From a virus, in IMG/VR virus record IMGVR_UViG_3300044946_000138, positions 1 to 25,791 of that record: 25,791 nt of DNA, one strand, 5' to 3'. The translations under genes were made by a program, and so were the position numbers. A model generated the notes under the pieces. It saw only the letters and a program-made list of their open reading frames with translations, ran no database searches and was not told where the DNA came from. Below are positions 5,492 to 13,193 of this stretch, one piece after another; within the stretch, counting starts at the first letter, position 1; the number at the start of each line of letters is the position of its first letter.

Positions 5492-6359
5492 TACAGAAAC
5501 CGAAACAAGACCCGACACAAGAATCATGCCAACCAATCCAGGATTCATGCAGGTAGGCTCTATTGAAGCCGCTATGCAATGCGCAGAGCTTATCGCAAAG
5601 TCTTCGTTCTGCCCTAAAGGAATGGTAGGAAAGCCCGGCGATGTTGTAATAGCCCTTCAAATGGGCCAGGAACTCGGTTTAAAGCCTATGCAAGCGCTCC
5701 AGAACATCGCGGTTATCAATGGCCGCCCTTCTCTCTGGGGCGACGCTATGCTCGCCGTATGCCGTCAGAGTCCTGATTTTGAATACATCAAGGAAGAGTA
5801 TTTAGAAGAGACTAAAACTTATGTTTGTCGTGTTAAGCGAAAATACGAGCCGGAGTTCATGCAAACATTTTCTGAGGCCGATGCTAAACTGGCTCGCCTA
5901 TGGGGCAAGGAAGGTCCCTGGACTCAATACCCCCGCCGAATGCTTCAGTTTAGAGCCAGAGGCTTTTGTTTGAGAGATGCCTACCCTGACCTTCTTCGCG
6001 GGATTATCACCTGCGAAGAGGCAGAGGATATGCCAAAAGAGCGCGTAGACTATAGCCGAAAAGTTGGTAATATTTATGATAGCAAAATATCGGATGGTGA
6101 AATCATTACTCCACATCAGTTAGATGTCTTAAAGGATTTAATGCAAGATGCGGACTCTAAGCCAGAAAATATTTGCAGCCATCTTAAAATAGAGTATCTT
6201 GAGATGATGCCGCTCAGTAAATGGGAAGGCGTTTGTAGGCTTCTACAACAAAAGATTGCTAAAAAACGCAAAATAGACTTGCCAATTAATCAAGTTTATG
6301 AGGCGAAAAAAGTTTCGGAAGCTGTAGCAGAGTTTGATAGAGAATATGAGGAGGGTTGA
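5484..6359 (+). CDS. recT: RecT-family single-strand annealing protein, 291 aa
   Basis: GAGGAG precedes ATG 5484. The core has the pattern of phage RecT proteins: GKPGDVVIALQMGQELGL, KPMQALQNIAVINGRPSLWG and the characteristic LWGKEGPWTQYPRRMLQFRA, then GFCLRDAYPDLLRGI. Residues about 30-190 form the annealing domain; the C-terminal third (TPHQLDVLKDLMQDA onward) is a helical module with a basic patch (QQKIAKKRKIDL). RecT coats single strands made by its partner exonuclease and promotes annealing and strand invasion at phage DNA ends. Fourth gene of the early plus-strand unit; its stop is adjacent to the next start. Confidence 0.92.
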   Translation: MSNTETETRPDTRIMPTNPGFMQVGSIEAAMQCAELIAKSSFCPKGMVGKPGDVVIALQMGQELGLKPMQALQNIAVINGRPSLWGDAMLAVCRQSPDFEYIKEEYLEETKTYVCRVKRKYEPEFMQTFSEADAKLARLWGKEGPWTQYPRRMLQFRARGFCLRDAYPDLLRGIITCEEAEDMPKERVDYSRKVGNIYDSKISDGEIITPHQLDVLKDLMQDADSKPENICSHLKIEYLEMMPLSKWEGVCRLLQQKIAKKRKIDLPINQVYEAKKVSEAVAEFDREYEEG

Positions 6360-6361
6360 AA

Positions 6362-6610
6362 ATGAAAGAAACAGATATTTTATCTAAATATATAGAGGCG
6401 TTAACCAATCATATGCCAGATAATCAGGCACAATTATTTGCCAGGTCGTGGGCTGAGGCTTCAGAGCCTCATCCCAGCTTGGCCACAAAACACGAGCTAG
6501 AATTGGCCATAGAGCGGATAAACAGTACCGTAAGTAAATTATCTTTAGGCGTATATTCCATTTTTCTAGTTTTGATTATTGAAATAATAAAGGAATGGAT
6601 ATTCAAGTGA
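6362..6610 (+). CDS. CCDC90/DUF1640-like coiled-coil membrane protein, 82 aa
   Basis: I use ATG 6362, which has AGGAGGG 6 bases upstream inside the end of recT; TTG 6356 is also open. The order is as in the family: N-terminal helix (YIEALTNHMPDNQAQLFARS), a short linker with SLATKHELELAIERI, then one C-terminal TM segment (about 60-80, LGVYSIFLVLIIEII) and a final IFK. A third paralogue of the proteins at 2375 and 2809, here inside the recombination operon. Stop 6608-6610. Confidence 0.75.
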   Translation: MKETDILSKYIEALTNHMPDNQAQLFARSWAEASEPHPSLATKHELELAIERINSTVSKLSLGVYSIFLVLIIEIIKEWIFK

Positions 6611-6969
6611 ACAACCACACCTACGCCTTAAAATATTGTCTGAAGTTCAATTCCAATGAAGGAAAAGGATTTACAGAAAAAGAAGCCATAGAAGATGGAA
6701 TGCATACATGTGATGCATTAATGATTTTAAATTTTATAAAGCCAAAAGACAGCCCGCTTTCAATAGAATTTTTTTCTATAGATGGTAAAAATGATGGGAA
6801 ACAGATTTCATCTGAAGATGCCTTTGGCGCATGGTCATTAATGGCGCATCACTTAAGCAAAGATTTATCAATTCCAAGTCTGCAAAGAAAAATTGCAAAG
6901 CAAGCAGTTGAAAGTGTTTCAGATTTTATTAAGGTGACGAGACAAAAGGAGGCGGACAATGACGATTAA
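6595..6969 (+). CDS. Hypothetical protein, 124 aa
   Basis: Two starts are possible: ATG 6595, with AAGGA directly against it, and GTG 6607, which overlaps the upstream stop as GTGA and sits 12 bases from the same AGGA. The second would give 120 aa and matches the junction style seen at 56-59. The product is soluble, mixed alpha/beta, with a C-terminal helix (PSLQRKIAKQAVESVSDFI). No motif is recognised. It ends 11 bases inside the following micro-gene. Confidence 0.65.
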   Translation: MDIQVNNHTYALKYCLKFNSNEGKGFTEKEAIEDGMHTCDALMILNFIKPKDSPLSIEFFSIDGKNDGKQISSEDAFGAWSLMAHHLSKDLSIPSLQRKIAKQAVESVSDFIKVTRQKEADNDD

Positions 6970-7089
6970 TGAAATACAAAAAATGATACAAAAAAAGCTA
7001 ATGTGAAAAAACTGATAGCCATGATTAAAAATAAATACTCTTCTACTTTCCTACATAATTTGGATTTTAAATTTTGTAACATCGGATAA
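6959..7089 (+). CDS. Micro-gene with -1 slippery site (15 aa, or about 43 aa after frameshift)
   Basis: AAGGAGG lies 7 bases before ATG 6959, one of the best ribosome sites in the window, yet the frame stops after 15 codons at TGA 7004-7006 (MTINEIQKMIQKKLM). Just before this stop, in frame, is A AAA AAG (6991-6997), the classical bacterial -1 frameshift heptamer. In the -1 frame the reading continues from GCT 6998 shifted back by one (ANVKKLIAMIKNKYS and more) to TAA 7087-7089, giving a natural-looking basic helical protein of about 43 aa. It is either programmed frameshifting or a one-base length change in the A run. The far end nearly meets the convergent RusA gene. Confidence 0.45.
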
Positions 7090-7094
7090 GACTC

Positions 7095-7475
7095 CTATTG
7101 TTCAAAAATTTGTACTTCCAACTTTCCATCCTTAAATTGCTCTTTTCTTTCAATGAATAACAAGTCTATTTGACAATCGTCTAAAAACACTCTGGCTTTT
7201 TGAAGTGAATCGATCGTGATTTTACAAAGATTATCGATATCGCGCTTACGTTTATCTGGCGGATAAGCCAAAATACGTAAAGATAGTCTGCCCTTTAGAC
7301 AAGGAATGCGCCAAAAAAGATTAAGCTTTGCAATCAAAGCTCTATACGCGCGAGCCTCGTCTGAAATATGCACGCGACCACCATCATATCGCCAGTAGCG
7401 ATTTGCCGAAGGTGGCCACGGCATCTGTATGTTTAAAGAATCGTCTTTAGACACACAGTAGGCTATTTCATGCAT
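7095..7475 (-). CDS. rusA: RusA-like Holliday junction resolvase, 126 aa
   Basis: The RusA signature is complete: MPWPPSANRYWR near the N-terminus, YPPDKRKRDIDNLCK (Asp79 and Asp81, the metal-binding pair) and LDDCQIDLL (Asp99-Asp100, Asp104). RusA is a dimeric endonuclease that cuts four-way junctions, so it would resolve the intermediates of the RecET-type system encoded just upstream on the other strand. I choose ATG 7475; GTG 7484 is also open. Both lie inside the 3' end of the His-rich gene, so coupling is likely. Length is close to the 120 aa of E. coli RusA. Confidence 0.9.
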   Translation of the reverse strand: MHEIAYCVSKDDSLNIQMPWPPSANRYWRYDGGRVHISDEARAYRALIAKLNLFWRIPCLKGRLSLRILAYPPDKRKRDIDNLCKITIDSLQKARVFLDDCQIDLLFIERKEQFKDGKLEVQIFEQ

Positions 7476-7708
7476 CCTGAGCACTTGCTACCATGTACTC
7501 CGAATGGTCGGCCGCCCATTTCCCCATGTCCTTCATTATAAGAACCTTGTGGGCCATGGAGTCCGCCGCCATGCATAGACATGATAGGATTATGTGGCAC
7601 ATGATACTCATGAGTTCCCATACCATGCCCATCTGGGCCACCGGGTGCTGAATGGCGACCTTCATGATGCTTATGGTGTTCATGACGACCGTGATGTTTC
7701 TTACGCAT
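7463..7708 (-). CDS. His/Gly-rich small protein, 81 aa, putative metal binder
   Basis: AAGGAGAG precedes ATG 7708. About 16 of 81 residues are His, concentrated in the first 20 residues (HHGRHEHHKHHEGRH), and the protein ends with KCSGCMK (CxxC). Gly and Pro are also frequent, so it is probably disordered without ligand. Such composition suggests binding of Ni, Co, Zn or Cu, or interaction with nucleic acid; no domain is recognised. It lies in a run of five small basic genes between the fibres and rusA. Confidence 0.68.
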   Translation of the reverse strand: MRKKHHGRHEHHKHHEGRHSAPGGPDGHGMGTHEYHVPHNPIMSMHGGGLHGPQGSYNEGHGEMGGRPFGVHGSKCSGCMK

Positions 7709-7729
7709 TTACTCTCTCCTTGATTAAAC

Positions 7730-7858
7730 CTATTTCTTACCTTTCTTGGACTTCATTTTTTTACCTTTGTGCATACGCTCCATAGCATCAATGTGTTTCA
7801 TCTCTGCTTTTTCATGAGCCATGCCCATTTTACCACTGCACGATTTACTTTTTGCCAC
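7730..7858 (-). CDS. Small Lys/Met-rich protein, 42 aa
   Basis: Starts at GTG 7858, with GGAGG 7 bases upstream, and ends at TAG 7732-7730, followed after some 10 bases by the ribosome site of the His-rich gene. The sequence is basic, with a Cys at 7, a HEKAEMKHIDAMERMH helix and a Lys-rich tail (KGKKMKSKKGKK). It resembles short basic virion or DNA-binding proteins common in phages. No exact family is known to me. Confidence 0.6.
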   Translation of the reverse strand: MAKSKSCSGKMGMAHEKAEMKHIDAMERMHKGKKMKSKKGKK

Positions 7859-8018
7859 GAGATATCCTCCGTTTTGATTTCAACTCTTTAATGTATTCCT
7901 TGGTTTCATTCACGATGCCCCCGCTACCTTTTTGCTTTTCGGTTTCCTTCCTTTGAGCTTTGCGAATAGCGCTGTTAGGCGCATCTTGGTCAAAATTCCT
8001 AGGAATCTTTTTTGGCAT
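7845..8018 (-). CDS. Small basic protein, 57 aa
   Basis: I start at ATG 8018 (AAGGGG 7 bases upstream) and not at the far upstream ATG of the same frame, because that longer frame lies over the well-supported 58-aa gene. The product is MPKKIPRNFDQDAP followed by a highly charged helix (AIRKAQRKETEKQK), a Gly hinge and a basic helix (ETKEYIKELKSKRRISRGKK). It overlaps the 58-aa gene upstream by 20 bases and the next start by 14 bases. Function unknown; the charge suggests nucleic-acid binding. Confidence 0.6.
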   Translation of the reverse strand: MPKKIPRNFDQDAPNSAIRKAQRKETEKQKGSGGIVNETKEYIKELKSKRRISRGKK

Positions 8019-8175
8019 GGCGTTTCCCCTTCTTTGGAATCTTCGCGCCAGATTTTCTGGCTTGTGAATAAGCAATGGCTGCCGCCTGTTTGATAGGCAT
8101 ATCAGGATGAGCGTGTTTTTCAATCCTGATATTTTCAGATATTGCCTTTTTCCCTTTGCCTTTAACTAATGGCAT
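7999..8175 (-). CDS. Small basic phage protein, MPLVKGKGKKAIS family (DUF6496-like), 58 aa
   Basis: AAGGAG lies 5 bases before ATG 8175; TAG at 8001-7999 ends it. The sequence MPLVKGKGKKAISENIRIE, then MPIKQAAAIAYSQARKSGAK and a Lys-rich end, matches a very common family of short phage proteins (MPLVKGKS...NI..E...G.P.KQA.AIAL..AR), which I recall as related to DUF6496. Members usually sit near virion genes and their function is unknown. Its frame differs from that of the overlapping 57-aa gene. Confidence 0.75.
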   Translation of the reverse strand: MPLVKGKGKKAISENIRIEKHAHPDMPIKQAAAIAYSQARKSGAKIPKKGKRHAKKDS

Positions 8176-8184
8176 ATGAACTCC

Positions 8185-8379
8185 TTATTGAGAAGCTTCG
8201 GGCGCAGGAGCAGCAGGTGCCGCATCCTTTGCCTCACACTCTTCTTTAAAGATAGACTGAAGCATAAATTTTGCTTCCTCCAAGTGCCCTAGCAACATGC
8301 TGTAATTAGCCTTTGATTGCTCAAGAGCGGCCTGGATTTCATTTACGCGCTTTGCCAGAATTTCCTTTACGTCTTTCAT
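8185..8379 (-). CDS. Small coiled-coil protein, 64 aa
   Basis: AGGGGG precedes ATG 8379. Residues 1-45 are one charged helix (KEILAKRVNEIQAALEQSKA and NYSMLLGHLEEAKFMLQSIF), and the last 15 are an Ala/Pro-rich flexible tail (PAAPAPEASQ). Proteins of this pattern are frequent at the ends of phage late operons and may be chaperones for the fibre next door; this is inference from position. It lies 13 bases from the fibre gene upstream. Confidence 0.65.
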   Translation of the reverse strand: MKDVKEILAKRVNEIQAALEQSKANYSMLLGHLEEAKFMLQSIFKEECEAKDAAPAAPAPEASQ

Positions 8380-8392
8380 AAAAAACCCCCTA

Positions 8393-9484
8393 TTAAACCT
8401 TGGTAATAATATAGTTTATATGACTTGCCCCAGGATCGGCAGAGGAAGTCACAATAAATTGACCAACGCCTGCTGCTACGGTTAGGATCGAAGCGGGGTT
8501 AGTTTGGTCATTCCAGGACGCTGTTACCATGCTTGCAGCCGTGCAGAAAGCGTCTATCACGGTCTGCGCCGCGGCTCCCCCTGCTACAGCGGCCTGGGCT
8601 ACAACTTTTTGTTGATAGCCGGCATCTGCTATTAAACCGCCCGTTCCGCTGGCAACCAGTGAGTGATTTGCGGTGAAAGGCGTTGCGGTGGCGGCTACTA
8701 AGAATCGGCCAACGGCGTTGACTGGGTCGGGTATTGATACTATCGAGGCTTGCCCCATTGCGACGTTACTAATCGTGGTATTGGTATTACCCGTATTAGC
8801 AACAGCGGCTACGATAAGACTACCGCGCAATGCAGTGCCTGAAAATGATGTTAATACACCGGTATTACCGCTAGAACCCGCAGTAACATTACCCGTTGCG
8901 ACAGATAAGTTACCGGTTGCAATGGTTTGAGTGCCAGCGCTGTTGTTTAAAATGAAACTAGCAGCAGCAACGCCTGGGTCTGGTAATGTATAAGTTGTTG
9001 CTTGTCCTACAGCTGAATTTGTTATTTTTGAGACAAAGTTATTGACGTTGTTAGAGGCTGCAACTACCAAAGTTCCGTTTGCAGGAGTCGGGGGGAATGC
9101 TACAAATGATCCCGCATGTCCGCTTGAACCTGCAGTTATATTACCGCCAGCGGTAATTGTCCCACTGACCACTAAATTTCCAGTAATGCTGCTTTGAGAT
9201 TCCGCTAGGGTTATAATCCCATTAGAAGCAATTTGTACTTGATACCAGTTAACCAATTGGTCTGTCGTATAAACCAAAGCCATTTGAGTTTGACTAAAAC
9301 TCAATTCGCCTGTAGTAGATTGCTGAAGTGCATTCAAATAACCTGCTGTGGTTACCGTAGCATTCGTATCATTGGTTGCGATTAAAAGAATTGACGGCGT
9401 TTGCGCAGCAGCCGGCAACGTATTGTTTGGATTTGCAGTTGGGACTACCCCAATTTGCAATTGTTGTATGCTTAAAATGGTCAT
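8393..9484 (-). CDS. Fibre-like virion protein with internal duplication, 363 aa
   Basis: Low in charge, rich in Ala, Thr, Ser, Asn and Gly, with many short beta strands, like phage fibre or adhesin proteins. Two similar blocks are visible: about 115-180 (NITAGSSGHAGSF ... VGQATTYTLPDPG) and about 199-266 (NVTAGSSGNTGVL ... MGQASIVSIPDPV), suggesting a duplicated module. The start (MTILSIQQLQIGVVPTANP) has a ribosome site (AAGGAGAG) about 7 bases upstream. It immediately follows the 934-aa fibre gene and is probably a co-expressed tail or surface protein. No enzymatic motif. Confidence 0.65.
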   Translation of the reverse strand: MTILSIQQLQIGVVPTANPNNTLPAAAQTPSILLIATNDTNATVTTAGYLNALQQSTTGELSFSQTQMALVYTTDQLVNWYQVQIASNGIITLAESQSSITGNLVVSGTITAGGNITAGSSGHAGSFVAFPPTPANGTLVVAASNNVNNFVSKITNSAVGQATTYTLPDPGVAAASFILNNSAGTQTIATGNLSVATGNVTAGSSGNTGVLTSFSGTALRGSLIVAAVANTGNTNTTISNVAMGQASIVSIPDPVNAVGRFLVAATATPFTANHSLVASGTGGLIADAGYQQKVVAQAAVAGGAAAQTVIDAFCTAASMVTASWNDQTNPASILTVAAGVGQFIVTSSADPGASHINYIITKV

Positions 9485-9507
9485 TTCATCTCTCCTTGAT
9501 TAAAAAA

Positions 9508-12312
9508 CTATGTAACATCTGCGTCTGCCTGATATGCAATTGATAAAACATATCCTGGCAATGCTCCAGCATCGCCTGTAGTCGTAACATAAAATCCACT
9601 CGTAGTTGCTCCGGCAGTGGCAGTAGAAGAACAATCTGCTCCCGTTGAAATGTCTCTTGCTTGTGCATTAGCTGCATTAGGGTTGTAAAGAGTAATGCTC
9701 GGCGTTTTTAGCATGTCTGGATGAAAAGCAATCATTGGGGATGTATTATTGACTGCCGCGGTTCCTTGAGCGCCAAAAGTAATTCCGCCAGTATTATTTT
9801 GTGAGGGCAGGAAAGCATAAGGAAGCGATTTTCTATAAAATCTTTGGCAAAGTGCTTGCTCGTCTCCAAATGAACGGCGCTGAAATGGTGTTTGATTCGG
9901 GCTTATTTCAAGCTGTACATCTGTAATACTAAAGCTATCATCAGCACCTGCAGCTCCAACCCCATTAAATGCAAATGATACATAAAGCTGTGTAACGGTT
10001 GATCCAAGCGTTGTGGTGGTGAATTTGTAGTTCGTTAATGTTGATGTGATAGCCTGAGTTGTGCTAAGGACAGAAGTTGCACCACCCATAAAACCCGTTG
10101 TAAAGTTTGATACATCAGTAGTGCCAGTTCCTGATTGAACCTGTATAGTGATAAGACCACCCGCCGATGAAAAGTTAGCCCCGGACTTCGCTTTAAAAGA
10201 AAGTGTAACTACATTTCCAGCCGAACCTATGCACATATCTCTGGTCAAGCTTTGTGAAGCAGTAATAGTGTCTGTCCCTGCGCTGGCATTATTTCTTTGG
10301 ACTTTCATTAAAAATGAGCCAGAAGTTGCACCAGCCGATTGAGAAAAAGTTGTTGCAGTTCCTGCTCCGCCACTATTACATTGCCATCTATCGGCTGTGT
10401 AGCCTGTAGCGTTCGTTAAACCAAAAGTAGCGCTGCCGCCGGCTCCTCTCTGCCACACCTGGAAATCACCATTAATTAACATGTTCTGGCCAGGAATATT
10501 GGCAACCGCGGGTGTACCAGAAGCAACACCTACCAAGGATTGCTGAGCTCCTAGAGCCAATAAAGAAGGAACGCCCGATGCACTTGTTACCAATGTTCCG
10601 CTGTTTGCTGTGGCAAGCGCGGCCATCGTATTTGCTGAGCTCGCATATAAGAGCGTGTTTGCGGCATTGGTTGCAGGATAAGTACTTGTAGTCCAGGCTG
10701 GTGTCGTGCTTGCACCAGAGGTCAATAATTGTCCGGCGGTTGCGGTGCCCGCAAGAATTGCACCCGCTGTAGCTGTTGAATAAAATATTCCGCCATTGGA
10801 GGCAGTCAGGTTTGCATTAGTTCCACCATAAGCAAGCGCTACAGGGGTTCCTTGCCAGACACCGGTCCCGATTGTGCCAACTGTTGTGATGTTTCCTTGG
10901 ACTGCAGCAGGTAGCGTAGAACTGATACTCGGAGCACTGCCGGCGCTTGTGATAAGTACACCGTTAGCGGCGCTCGCTAATCCTGCAACAACATTGTTTG
11001 ATGAAGAATACAGAAGTTGATTAATCGTTGTAGTTGCAGGCCAAGTCGATGTAGACCAAGCTGGGGTCGTTGAGGAGCCCGATTGTAACATTTGATTTGC
11101 AGTGGCTGTCCCGGCCAGGATAGCGCCCGCTGTGGCCGTGGAGTAAAAAATACCTCCATTTGAGGCCGTTAAGTTAGCATTAGTTCCACCATAGGCAAGA
11201 GGAATTATCGAACCGTGCCAAACGCCGGTTGTAATTGTGCCCAAGGTGGTAATTGAAGATTGCCCCACGTAAGCAGGGTCAATTGATACAACGACATTCC
11301 CTGTTGTAGGCGTTGCAACAATTTGTCCCGCTGTGCCTGATACGCTTGCTACACCGGTAACAGCACCTGTTGATTGCCAGGTGGGTAAAGCGCCAGCTCC
11401 ATTGCTTGTTAATACGTACCCATTGGTTCCAACACCTACGACGTTTTGGAAAGTTCCCGTTGCCGTAGTTCCAGCGCATATCACCGAATAGGCCGTGAAT
11501 GTAGTATTTCCTGTGCCGCCCAAAGGAACCGTTACCGGAGTAAATCCGGCTGCCAAGGAACCAGAGGCCAAAGCGCCAGTAGCAGTGATGTTGCCCTGAA
11601 CAGCGGCGGGTAATGTACTAGAAATTGAAGGAACCCCAGCACCGCTTGTAACAAGAGCACCATTATTAGCGGTTGCTAATTGCCCATATTGAGCGGGTGC
11701 AACGCCGTACAACAATTGATTGGCATTGGCATTTAAAGGATAAGTTGCCGTGCTCCAATTTGGAGCAGAGCTTGCGCCAGACATTAGAATTTGAGCGGCA
11801 GTAGCGGTTCCCGCAAGAACAGCCATAGCGCCCGCAGTGCTATAAATTATTCCACCATTTGAGGCTACTAATGCAGCATTGGTGCCACCGTGATTTAATG
11901 GAACATTAGTTCCATTCCAGACACCGGTTGTAATGGTTCCTAGCGTCGTTATAGATGCCTGTCCAACATAGGCAGCATCGATATTCACTGTTGCAGTTGG
12001 ACCAACAGTTACAACGCTGATTCGATTAACGGTTCCATTTATTGTGGATATACCACCGCCGCCAGTAGCTAGATTGACCCAGGTAGCGCCATCCGTAGAG
12101 CACTCAAAAAATCCCGTGGTTGTGTTTAAACGAATAGCCCCTTGGTTTAGTACTCTTTGCGCCGTTGTGCCAACAGGGACTGTAATTGAGCCATTCCCAG
12201 GAATAATTGGATTAGAAGCTAGGCCAACAATGGGATCGTTAACAGTGCCCGTAACCGCTGTTTGATTTGCAGTCTGTGTGAGTGAATTAACAACAGAAAG
12301 GGCAACACTCAT
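9508..12312 (-). CDS. Large tail fibre, 934 aa, repeats plus jelly-roll and C-terminal tip domain
   Basis: The ATG overlaps the preceding stop (ATGA). Residues 1-110 form an N-terminal region with a LNTTTGFFECSTDGATWVNL motif common in fibres. Three copies of a roughly 110-130-residue repeat follow, at about 115-243, 347-476 and 477-585 (TTLGTITTGVW, YGGTNANLTASNGGIFYST, TLPAAVQGNI). A different fibre repeat (PLGGTGNTTFTAYSVICAGT, 262-312) lies between the first two. Residues about 609-803 look like a carbohydrate-binding jelly roll (NMLINGDFQVWQRG, ADRWQC, LSFKAKSG). Residues 816-934 are a tip domain shared with the 706-aa protein. Role: receptor binding. It is the longest gene here. Confidence 0.82.
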   Translation of the reverse strand: MSVALSVVNSLTQTANQTAVTGTVNDPIVGLASNPIIPGNGSITVPVGTTAQRVLNQGAIRLNTTTGFFECSTDGATWVNLATGGGGISTINGTVNRISVVTVGPTATVNIDAAYVGQASITTLGTITTGVWNGTNVPLNHGGTNAALVASNGGIIYSTAGAMAVLAGTATAAQILMSGASSAPNWSTATYPLNANANQLLYGVAPAQYGQLATANNGALVTSGAGVPSISSTLPAAVQGNITATGALASGSLAAGFTPVTVPLGGTGNTTFTAYSVICAGTTATGTFQNVVGVGTNGYVLTSNGAGALPTWQSTGAVTGVASVSGTAGQIVATPTTGNVVVSIDPAYVGQSSITTLGTITTGVWHGSIIPLAYGGTNANLTASNGGIFYSTATAGAILAGTATANQMLQSGSSTTPAWSTSTWPATTTINQLLYSSSNNVVAGLASAANGVLITSAGSAPSISSTLPAAVQGNITTVGTIGTGVWQGTPVALAYGGTNANLTASNGGIFYSTATAGAILAGTATAGQLLTSGASTTPAWTTSTYPATNAANTLLYASSANTMAALATANSGTLVTSASGVPSLLALGAQQSLVGVASGTPAVANIPGQNMLINGDFQVWQRGAGGSATFGLTNATGYTADRWQCNSGGAGTATTFSQSAGATSGSFLMKVQRNNASAGTDTITASQSLTRDMCIGSAGNVVTLSFKAKSGANFSSAGGLITIQVQSGTGTTDVSNFTTGFMGGATSVLSTTQAITSTLTNYKFTTTTLGSTVTQLYVSFAFNGVGAAGADDSFSITDVQLEISPNQTPFQRRSFGDEQALCQRFYRKSLPYAFLPSQNNTGGITFGAQGTAAVNNTSPMIAFHPDMLKTPSITLYNPNAANAQARDISTGADCSSTATAGATTSGFYVTTTGDAGALPGYVLSIAYQADADVT

Positions 12313-12791
12313 AACACATTCCCTTGATAATTGAGTATGAAGGCCGTAGTCGTTGTAAAAGCTATCAGAACAGGCTTTAAAACATGGCCTGGTATAACTG
12401 GCGCAACCGCTGTATAGCTTCCTGCAACAACATCAGATAAATAATAGACGTTCCCAGGAATGAATGCCGCGATTGGTGGATTTATTTGCGGGGTAATCGG
12501 GGGAGTTAATCCAATGTATTGTAATACAAAGTTATTAGCGTCAATAACTTGTATTACAATACCAATAACATTGGATAATAAAGGACTAAACGCGCTCGCT
12601 AAACCAAATGTTCCTGGGCCATTGACTTCTAAAAGTTGGCCTACTAAAAACCCATGCCCAACCTGATTAATTTCCAAGGTGCTTGTAGTATCAGGAATAA
12701 AAAGCGTATTTAAGTTATTCCTAAGACCCGCAATTCTATCGCCCGCTTGGAGATTACCACCATTAATAAATTGCGAGAATTGGGTCGGCAT
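12309..12791 (-). CDS. Small virion/fibre-associated protein, 160 aa
   Basis: Begins QFSQFINGGNLQAGDRIAGL, a motif found at the start of small phage proteins next to fibre genes, and ends with GNVYYLSD...GHVLKPVLIAFTTTTAFILN, a beta-rich domain also common there (recalled). The body is low in charge and Pro/Ile/Asn-rich. It is coupled to the large fibre by an ATGA overlap, which suggests joint assembly. Probably an adaptor or short fibre subunit; the exact role is unknown. Confidence 0.65.
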   Translation of the reverse strand: MPTQFSQFINGGNLQAGDRIAGLRNNLNTLFIPDTTSTLEINQVGHGFLVGQLLEVNGPGTFGLASAFSPLLSNVIGIVIQVIDANNFVLQYIGLTPPITPQINPPIAAFIPGNVYYLSDVVAGSYTAVAPVIPGHVLKPVLIAFTTTTAFILNYQGNVL

Positions 12792-12794
12792 TTT

Positions 12795-13178
12795 TTACGA
12801 TTCCACTAGCGCATAAAATGAAACGGATATGTCGGCAACGCCGGCACAATAAAAGTGTAGTACATCTCCTGATTGAACGTACTTAGCTGGCGGTTCTATT
12901 TCCGAGGTACTGAGAGCAAAGTTGCCTCCTGCTGGAACGGCTGCTACGGCGTTTTTGGCAAACCATACGGCATCGTCCGCGGTATGTCTGACATATTGCA
13001 TTACTGCTATCCATTTATTATTGGTTTGAGAAGGAAGTCCGATGCCTGCAGTGAGCGGCACAGCTACAGCAGTGTCCGTAATTGCGACCAGTGTGGCCGT
13101 ATAAATGGTATCGCAGGCAGGCAGGCCGAACCCATTAACACCAGATATGTTCTTGTCCAAATTGTAAATAGTGGTCAT
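12795..13178 (-). CDS. Small beta-rich virion protein, 127 aa
   Basis: TAACAAGGAG precedes ATG 13178. The protein is a compact beta-type domain with motifs VWFAKNAVAAVPAGG, FALSTSEIEPPAKYVQSGDV and LHFYCAGVADISVSFYA. Its strand pattern resembles small head-decoration or fibre-tip domains; I know no named family. It sits between two fibre genes, so a tail-associated role is likely. Confidence 0.6.
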   Translation of the reverse strand: MTTIYNLDKNISGVNGFGLPACDTIYTATLVAITDTAVAVPLTAGIGLPSQTNNKWIAVMQYVRHTADDAVWFAKNAVAAVPAGGNFALSTSEIEPPAKYVQSGDVLHFYCAGVADISVSFYALVES

Positions 13179-13193
13179 TGCATTAACTCCTTG

